This document shows, one piece after another, positions 58,920 through 64,000 of a stretch of DNA of 64,000 bases. The notes under the pieces are model-generated. The model worked only from the letters and a program-made list of their open reading frames with translations, was not told the origin of the DNA and did not search any database. A program made the position numbers and the translations under genes. The stretch's first letter is position 1; the number at the start of each line of letters is the position of its first letter. Source of the DNA: Kitasatospora gansuensis (GTDB lineage: Bacteria > Actinomycetota > Actinomycetes > Streptomycetales > Streptomycetaceae); contig NZ_JACHJR010000001.1 in NCBI RefSeq assembly GCF_014203705.1, forward strand, positions 6,448,001 through 6,512,000, written 5' to 3'.

Positions 58920-58955
58920 AGCACTACAGAAGAGTGCTACGGTCTCGTTCCGTAG
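58920..58955. promoter_or_regulatory. Two adjoining inverted repeats between tetR and SDR genes
   Basis: AGCACT-N7-AGTGCT (58920-58938) and CTACGG-N7-CCGTAG (58937-58955) are both perfect 6-bp dyads with 7-base spacers and overlap by two bases. The equal spacing suggests two bound TetR dimers. Confidence 0.65.
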
Positions 58956-58999
58956 TGATCGCTAAAGAAATCGTTTCGACGTGGAATGAGGGCACAGCC

Positions 59000-59770
59000 A
59001 TGGGTTCGCTTGCAGGCAGGACGGCACTGGTCACCGGCGGCAGCCGAGGCATCGGCCGGGGCGTCGCCGAGCGGCTGGCGCGGGAGGGTGCCCTGGTCGC
59101 GGTGCACTACGGCAGCAACCGGGAGGCCGCCGAGCAGGTCGTCAAGGGGATCAGGGCCGACGGCGGCCGGGCGTTCGCGATCGGCGCCGAGCTCGGTGTG
59201 CCGGGCGACGCGCAGGCGCTCTGGGCGGCGTTCGACGCGGCGCTGGCCGAGCACGGCGAGGGCGCGACCGGGCTGGACATTCTGGTCAACAACGCCGGCA
59301 TCGGCGCCCACGGCCGGATCCACGAGGTGACCGAGGCGGACTACGACCGGGTCTTCGCGGTCAACGTCAAGGCACCGTTCTTCATCGTCCGGCAGGGCCT
59401 CGACCGGCTGCGGGACGGCGGCCGGATCATCAACATCTCCTCCGGTGCCACCCGGATCGCCTTTCCCGCCATCACCGCCTACTCGATGACCAAGGGCGCG
59501 CTCGACATCCTGACGCTGACGCTCGCCCAGGATCTCGGGCCGCGCGGGATCACCGTGAACTCGGTCAGCCCGGGGATCGTCGCCACCGACATCAACCCCT
59601 GGCTGGCCGACCCGGACGCCCACGCCGAGGCGGCGGCCTACTCCGTCTTCGGCCGGGTCGGCCGGCCGAGCGACATCGCCGACGTGGTCGCCTTCGTGGC
59701 CTCCGACGACGCCCGCTGGATCACCGGCCAGACGCTGGACGCCACCGGCGGCTCCTCGCTGGGGGTGTAG
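59000..59770 (+). CDS. Short-chain dehydrogenase/reductase (classical)
   Basis: The 256-residue protein has TGGSRGIGRGVA, NNAGIGAHG, INISSGATRI and YSMTK (Tyr-x3-Lys), and the C-terminal GQTLDATGGSSLGV of FabG-like SDRs. All catalytic residues are present. GAGGG precedes ATG 59000. It is the expected target of the divergent TetR regulator; the substrate is probably the inducer or a related compound. Confidence 0.94.
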   Translation: MGSLAGRTALVTGGSRGIGRGVAERLAREGALVAVHYGSNREAAEQVVKGIRADGGRAFAIGAELGVPGDAQALWAAFDAALAEHGEGATGLDILVNNAGIGAHGRIHEVTEADYDRVFAVNVKAPFFIVRQGLDRLRDGGRIINISSGATRIAFPAITAYSMTKGALDILTLTLAQDLGPRGITVNSVSPGIVATDINPWLADPDAHAEAAAYSVFGRVGRPSDIADVVAFVASDDARWITGQTLDATGGSSLGV

Positions 59771-59780
59771 GCCCGGCCGG

Positions 59781-59800
59781 CTCCCCCTCGCACGGGGGAG
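59781..59800. terminator. Short hairpin terminator after the SDR gene
   Basis: CTCCCC (59781-59786) pairs with GGGGAG (59795-59800) around an eight-base loop, ten bases after the SDR stop. Confidence 0.5.
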
Positions 59801-59910
59801 AGGGTCCGTCCTTGTGGTGGACGTCCGACTCCAGGGGTGACTGGGAGATTTGAGGCAGCGGCGGGAACGCCTGCCGCTGCCAACTCCAGCGTCCCATCGG
59901 AGGATTGACC

Positions 59911-60465
59911 ATGCGAAAGCTCATCGCCGCAGTCGCGCTCACCACCGCCGTGACCGCCGTCGGCACCACTGCCGCATCGGCGGCACCGGCCGCCGACAGC
60001 ACCCGCCACCAGAGCCTGCACGCCTGGACGCTGCTCAACGAGCACGGCCCGGGCCCCAACCCGGGCGAGCGGCTCACCGTCCGGGTCGAAGCCCACGCAA
60101 ACGCCGGTCACCAGGCCCGTGGGCGTGCCGTCGTCGAGCACGTCTTCCCGGGCGGTTACGCCGTGCGGGGTGAGATGAGCATCGACTGCCTCAGCACCGA
60201 CGGCGCCGCCGTCACGGTGACCGGGCCGCTCGAATCGCTCCACTTCACCGTCCCCGCAGGCGAGAACCCGCCGCCCGCGCCGCCGAGCACCTGGCACCCC
60301 GAGGCCGGTCTCACCTTCTACCCCGCCGACGAGCACGGCGAGCGCCGGGTCGGCTGGTCGGGTGCCAACGCACTGGACTACAGCGCCCCGGCCCAGGCCA
60401 CCAAGTGCATGCCCACGGCGCCCAGCACCTGGGTGATCCAGGGCGGCTTCACCCTCCGTCGGTGA
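59911..60465 (+). CDS. Secreted protein of unknown function
   Basis: The 184-residue precursor has a Sec signal peptide (MRKLIAAVALTTAVTAVGTT, cleaved after ASA near 26). The mature part has two cysteines (IDCLSTDG and TKCMPTAP) and a beta-rich look, with a Pro-rich turn (ENPPPAPPSTW). I do not recognise the family. CGGAGG precedes the ATG. It stands alone. Confidence 0.75.
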   Translation: MRKLIAAVALTTAVTAVGTTAASAAPAADSTRHQSLHAWTLLNEHGPGPNPGERLTVRVEAHANAGHQARGRAVVEHVFPGGYAVRGEMSIDCLSTDGAAVTVTGPLESLHFTVPAGENPPPAPPSTWHPEAGLTFYPADEHGERRVGWSGANALDYSAPAQATKCMPTAPSTWVIQGGFTLRR

Positions 60466-60564
60466 CCGGAGCTTCGGCTGACGGAGGATCAGGATCGCTG
60501 TGTAACATCCCGGCCGCCCACCCGGTCATTGAGGTGTAGGGCAAATTCGACCAGGGGGCGAGCG

Positions 60565-61107
60565 GTGGCAGGCAACAGGACGGTGCGCAAGGCCTGGGAG
60601 GACGACTTCGAGGCGTTCGCGGCAGGGCGGGCCGGTCCGCTGTTCCGGTCGGCCTGCCTGCTCACGGGAGGCGACACGCACCTCGCCGAGGATCTGGTCC
60701 AGGAGACGCTGGCCCGGGTCTACGCCCAGTGGCACCGCACGTCGTGGTTCTCGAGCCGGGCGGTGATCGAGAATCCGGCCGGCTACGCGCACACGGTGCT
60801 GGTTCGGGCCTTCCTCTCGCACCGGGGCCGTCGCAGCAGCGGCGAGCACCCGGTCGGCGAGATCCCGGACGGCGCGGCGAAGGAGGGCGACACCACGCTG
60901 CGCCTCGCCTTGGAGGCCGCGCTCCGTGCGCTGTCACCTCGGGACCGCGCGGTGCTGGTCCTGCGCTACTGGGAGGACCGGAGCGTGGAGGAGACTGCCG
61001 GCGTGCTGAACAGCAGCTCGGGCGCGGTCCGCACCCAGACCGTCCGGGCCCTCGGCCGGATCCGCGCCCTGCTCGGCGACGGTATCGCCGACCTCGCCCT
61101 CCGCTGA
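60565..61107 (+). CDS. SigE-family ECF RNA polymerase sigma factor
   Basis: The 180-residue protein has sigma region 2 (FEAFAAGRAGPLFRSACLLTGGDTHLAEDLVQETLARVYAQW) and region 4 (LSPRDRAVLVLRYWEDRSVEETAGVLNSSSGAVRTQTVRALGRIRALL), the layout of the actinobacterial SigE-type ECF subfamily. GTG 60565 follows AGGGGG. The next gene encodes a membrane protein, the usual place for an anti-sigma or associated factor. Confidence 0.93.
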   Translation: MAGNRTVRKAWEDDFEAFAAGRAGPLFRSACLLTGGDTHLAEDLVQETLARVYAQWHRTSWFSSRAVIENPAGYAHTVLVRAFLSHRGRRSSGEHPVGEIPDGAAKEGDTTLRLALEAALRALSPRDRAVLVLRYWEDRSVEETAGVLNSSSGAVRTQTVRALGRIRALLGDGIADLALR

Positions 61108-61214
61108 GCCGCCGTCAGCGCGTCGGCCGCTGAGTCGGCCAACCCCTACCGGACGGGCGACCACGCCGCGGTCCGAGCTCCAGACACCTCAGACCAGAGA
61201 GACGATGCAGCCCG

Positions 61215-61991
61215 ATGCCAACCGATCGCTCCGACCAGGACTTCGAGAACGACTTCGCCCAGGTGCTGAACCGCGTGGGCAGCGAGTACACGACCAGGGA
61301 GCACGCCCTGGTCGACTCCGCCTGGGGGCGCGGACGCCGTCTGCGCCGTCGCCGGGCCGCAGGGCTGGCCGCGGGGGTGACCGCTGTGGTGCTCGCCGGT
61401 ACGACGGCGGGTGCGCTCGCCATCGGCTCCGACCGGCCCGTCGCCGGGCGGGCGATGGGCCCGGCGAGCTCGGCCTCGGCCACCGTGCTGACGGGGCAGC
61501 AGTTCCTCGGCATGCTGACCGAGCTGCTGCCAGCCGGGAGAATGACGGTCGACGAGGCCAGAGGCTCGGAGAGCGACACACCGCAGCTCCGGGTGGTCGT
61601 CGACGAGGGCGGCGGCGCGGCCCAGCTGCTGTTCTGGGTCATGGAAAGCACCCCGGGTTCGAGCGCCCGGGGGTGCGAGGGCATCCCAGCAGGCGACGCG
61701 TGCACCGCCACCGAGCTGGCCGACGGCTCCTCCCTGGTGATCTACCAGGCAGGTACCAGGGACAACGAACCGGCCGGTTCGAAGGCCTGGTCCGCCACCC
61801 TGCGCAAGAGCGGACGGACCATCATGCTCCAGGAGTGGAACCGCGAACCACTCGCCCGGGACACCCCGGTCACCCGGGTCGACCCCCCGCTCTCCCCGGC
61901 CCGGCTCGGCGAGATCGTCACCGACCCCCGCTGGGACACCGTGTCTCTCGCCTCCTCCGGCCCGGCCGCGGCGCTGCACCGTAGCGGGTGA
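61215..61991 (+). CDS. Single-pass membrane protein, possible sigma-factor partner
   Basis: The 258-residue protein has a cytoplasmic N-terminus with basic residues (GRGRRLRRRRAAG), one membrane helix (about 49-71) and an extracellular domain with two cysteines (ARGCEGIPAGDACTATEL). It lies 107 bp after the ECF sigma gene on the same strand. No ASD or zinc-anti-sigma motif is seen, so a role as anti-sigma factor is only positional inference. Confidence 0.7.
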   Translation: MPTDRSDQDFENDFAQVLNRVGSEYTTREHALVDSAWGRGRRLRRRRAAGLAAGVTAVVLAGTTAGALAIGSDRPVAGRAMGPASSASATVLTGQQFLGMLTELLPAGRMTVDEARGSESDTPQLRVVVDEGGGAAQLLFWVMESTPGSSARGCEGIPAGDACTATELADGSSLVIYQAGTRDNEPAGSKAWSATLRKSGRTIMLQEWNREPLARDTPVTRVDPPLSPARLGEIVTDPRWDTVSLASSGPAAALHRSG

Positions 61992-62183
61992 TCGACCCCG
62001 CCCCAGCCACCGTCGTCCCACACGCGATCGGTACGGGAGGTGCGGCCGGGCCAGTGAGTTTCCTGGTCGGCGGTGTGCCGAGCTGACGGACTGTGGTCCG
62101 AGTCGTGGAACGGCCGCCGGTGCTCGGGGGGTGGCGGGGGAGGATGGGGGAGACCCCGAGATGAGCCCGGCGTGGAGGACCCT

Positions 62184-63422
62184 GTGACGGTTGTCGAGAT
62201 TCCTGGATCGAAGTCGGTGACGGCGCGTGCGCTGTTCCTGGCCGCTGCGGCGGAGGGGACCACCAGACTCCGCAGGCCGCTGCACTCGGACGACACCGAG
62301 GGCTTCGCCGAGGGGCTGGCCAAGCTCGGGTACGCGGTGGCGGCCGAGGGCCAGGACTGGGTGATCGAGGGACGGCCGCAGGGACCGGCCAACGACGCCG
62401 ACGTGTACTGCCGGGACGGGGCGACCACGGCGCGGTTCCTGCCGGCGCTGGCGGCGGCGGGTCACGGGGAGTTCCGGTTCGACGCCTCGGCGCAGATGCG
62501 GCGGCGGCCGGTCGGCCCGCTGACCGGGGCGCTGCGCGAGCTCGGCGTCGAGCTGGTGCACGAGGAGCAGGAGGGCCACCACCCGCTGCGGATCAGCGCG
62601 AAGGGGGTCCGGGGCGGTGAGCTGACGCTCGACGCGGGGCTGTCCTCGCAGTACCTGACGGCGCTGCTGCTGCTCGGCCCGCTGACCCAGCGGGGGCTGC
62701 GGATCACCGTGACCGACCTGGTCTCGGTGCCGTACGTCGAGATCACGCTGGCGATGATGCGCAGCTTCGGGGTGGAGGCGCGGCGCGAGGGCAAGGTCTT
62801 CGTGGTGCCGCCGGGCGGCTACACGGCGGTCGAGTACCCGGTCGAGCCGGATGCCTCGACGGCCAGCTACGTGTTCGCGGCGGCCGCCCTGACGGGCCGT
62901 GAGGTGACCGTCCCCGGCCTCGGGGCCGGTGCGCTCCAGGGTGACCTGCGCTTCGTGGACGTGCTGGAGCGGATGGGCGCGACGGTGCGGATCGGTGCGG
63001 ACGCGGTCACCGTCACCGGCGCCGAGGGCGGCCGGCTGCGCGGGCTGACGGTGAACATGCGGGACATCTCCGACACCATGCCCACGCTCGCCGCGATCGC
63101 GCCGTTCGCCGACGGCCCGGTGCGGATCGAGGACGTCTACAACACCCGGGTCAAGGAGTGCGACCGCTTGGAGGCCTGCGCGGAGAACCTGCGCCGCCAG
63201 GGCATCACGGTGGAGACCGGCCGGGACTGGATCGAGATCCAGCCGGGCACCCCGCGGGCGGCGGAGATCGCCACCCACGGGGACCACCGGATGGTGATGT
63301 CGTTCGCGGTCGCGGGCCTGCGCACCCCGGGCACCACCTTCGACGACCCGGGCTGCGTGCGGAAGACCTTCCCGGCGTTCCACCAGGAGTTCGCGAAGCT
63401 GCGCGAGACCTGGGGCGTCTGA
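62184..63422 (+). CDS. aroA: 3-phosphoshikimate 1-carboxyvinyltransferase (EPSP synthase), secondary-type
   Basis: The 412-residue protein has the EPSPS motifs PGSKSVTARALFLAAAA, SSQYLTALLL, RDISDTMPTLA, RVKECDRLEACAENL and HGDHRMVMSFAVAGL, so it should make EPSP from shikimate-3-phosphate and PEP. It starts directly at the PGSKS strand without the usual N-terminal extension of the housekeeping enzyme. No other shikimate genes adjoin, which fits an additional paralogue. GGAGGA precedes GTG 62184. A 12-bp tandem repeat covers the stop codon. Confidence 0.9.
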   Translation: MTVVEIPGSKSVTARALFLAAAAEGTTRLRRPLHSDDTEGFAEGLAKLGYAVAAEGQDWVIEGRPQGPANDADVYCRDGATTARFLPALAAAGHGEFRFDASAQMRRRPVGPLTGALRELGVELVHEEQEGHHPLRISAKGVRGGELTLDAGLSSQYLTALLLLGPLTQRGLRITVTDLVSVPYVEITLAMMRSFGVEARREGKVFVVPPGGYTAVEYPVEPDASTASYVFAAAALTGREVTVPGLGAGALQGDLRFVDVLERMGATVRIGADAVTVTGAEGGRLRGLTVNMRDISDTMPTLAAIAPFADGPVRIEDVYNTRVKECDRLEACAENLRRQGITVETGRDWIEIQPGTPRAAEIATHGDHRMVMSFAVAGLRTPGTTFDDPGCVRKTFPAFHQEFAKLRETWGV

Positions 63423-63466
63423 CCCGGGGTCTGACCCGGGGTCTGACCCGGGGTCTGACCCGGCGT
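63419..63466. repeat. Four tandem copies of a 12-bp unit over the aroA stop
   Basis: CTGACCCGGGGT is repeated three times exactly (63419-63454) with a fourth copy differing by one base (63455-63466). The first copy contains the aroA stop codon, and each unit supplies another TGA, two of them out of phase by whole codons. It ends seven bases before the convergent gene's stop. Confidence 0.9.
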
Positions 63467-63472
63467 CAGGCC

Positions 63473-64000
63473 CTACGCCTCGACCGGCCGGAGCTTGCGC
63501 GAGACCTTCGTGCCGAGCCGGTCGAGGCCGACCACCAGTGCGGCCAGCGCGACGAACTCGACGGTCAGCTGGACCACCTGGAGCGACACCCAGCCGTAGC
63601 CCTTCTCGGACGGGTCGAGGAAGAAGTACGGGTACTTGTTGGGGAAGTCCGGGAAGACCGCGGCCCGGGTCAGCGTCACGGCCGCGTAGCCGAGCGGGAA
63701 GGTCAGCCAGAGCGGCAGGTCCTTCCAGCGCGAGGCGTTGCGCGGCTTGAGGCAGAGCCAGTCCGTGAGCACCAGCAGCGGCGTGACGTAGTGCAGGAAG
63801 AAGCTCGACCACTCCTGCCGCAGGTCGGCGCCGTCGACCAGGCCGGGCAGCGGGTTGACGCCCTTGTTCAGCAGGATGTGCGCGACCAGGCCGGTGATCG
63901 TGATGTACAGCGTCGCGGCGCCGCGCAGCCGGGGCGCGGGGGCGTCCACGGTGTTCCGCTTGACCATCCAGTAGACGGCGCCGATGTAGTAGCCGAGCAC
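63473..64000 (-). CDS. Pr6Pr-family membrane protein, C-terminal part
   Basis: The frame is open to the window edge, so the N-terminus is missing. The visible 175 residues have five hydrophobic helices and the blocks LYITITGLVAHILLNKGVNPLPG, LHYVTPLLVLTDWL, DLPLWLTFPLGYAAVTLTRA and YPYFFLDPSEKGYGWVSLQV, which match Pr6Pr membrane proteins. Function unknown. Confidence 0.88.
   Translation of the reverse strand: MLGYYIGAVYWMVKRNTVDAPAPRLRGAATLYITITGLVAHILLNKGVNPLPGLVDGADLRQEWSSFFLHYVTPLLVLTDWLCLKPRNASRWKDLPLWLTFPLGYAAVTLTRAAVFPDFPNKYPYFFLDPSEKGYGWVSLQVVQLTVEFVALAALVVGLDRLGTKVSRKLRPVEA

Noticed and set aside
61146..63812. Nearly 890-codon minus-strand frame across aroA
   Set aside because: Antisense shadow of aroA and the upstream membrane protein, which have clear domain motifs.
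1..64000. CRISPR array, rRNA operon, integrase with attachment site
   Set aside because: No regularly spaced repeats, rRNA-like sequence or integrase gene were found on either strand.

Overview
The window is very GC-rich actinobacterial chromosome. Codon third positions are almost all G or C, GTG and TTG starts are common, and the gene set (snapalysin with a divergent LysR regulator, SigE-type ECF sigma factor, SpoIIE-type phosphatase, GTGA/ATGA-coupled operons) points to Streptomycetaceae (Streptomyces or Kitasatospora; I cannot separate them here). There is no rRNA, no CRISPR array and no polyketide or peptide synthase. The layout is mostly single genes and 2-3-gene operons on both strands, rich in small regulators with divergent targets.

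Region 1 (1-13.1 kb): the 5' end of a Dps gene, LacI-type palindromes in front of an intracellular GH95 glycosidase, several GNAT acetyltransferases, a PAP2-like membrane protein, an Uma2 nuclease gene destroyed by an internal deletion, a thioredoxin-type peroxiredoxin, a YnfA membrane protein, an AlaA-like aminotransferase divergent from an HxlR regulator, a secreted subtilisin-type protease with a P domain, and an SGNH hydrolase. Region 2 (13-30.3 kb): a cupin/MarR pair, a MarR regulator divergent from a P450-ferredoxin operon, a methyltransferase whose stop codon carries a 162-bp MITE, Tex, Nudix, a leaderless XRE regulator, an ATP-grasp-like protein, a MarR/SRPBCC operon, the snapalysin/LysR pair, a GAF-PAS-SpoIIE phosphatase and an SDR.

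Region 3 (30.3-42 kb) is the most unusual part. It has a 1116-aa HEAT-like protein, a LysE exporter, and a three-gene translationally coupled operon: an unknown helical protein, a metallopeptidase-like/vWA protein, and an AAA+ ATPase with two MoxR-like modules in one chain. Just downstream lie a truncated paralogue of the first operon gene and a broken leucine-rich-repeat gene joined head-on. Then come a zinc-ribbon SDR lacking the catalytic Tyr and, directly upstream of it in the same orientation, three tRNA-like genes with identical D and T arms. Two of these have 13-bp acceptor+T helices.

Region 4 (41-52.8 kb): two HAD/transport genes preceded by tiny overlapping upstream ORFs, an aldo/keto reductase behind a MerR-type 19-bp-spacer promoter, a second AKR, GNAT, nitroreductase, two divergent ABC-F proteins, a Fic-like toxin-antitoxin pair with a degenerate active-site motif, and a secreted beta-helix protein with a carbohydrate-binding C terminus. 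Region 5 (52.8-64 kb): a polyproline membrane protein, YdeI, a HEAT protein, DUF2000, a TnpB-only IS200/IS605-type element with intact nuclease residues, AraC, a TetR/SDR divergent pair, a secreted protein, a SigE-family sigma factor with a likely membrane partner, a second-type EPSP synthase (AroA) and a partial Pr6Pr membrane protein.
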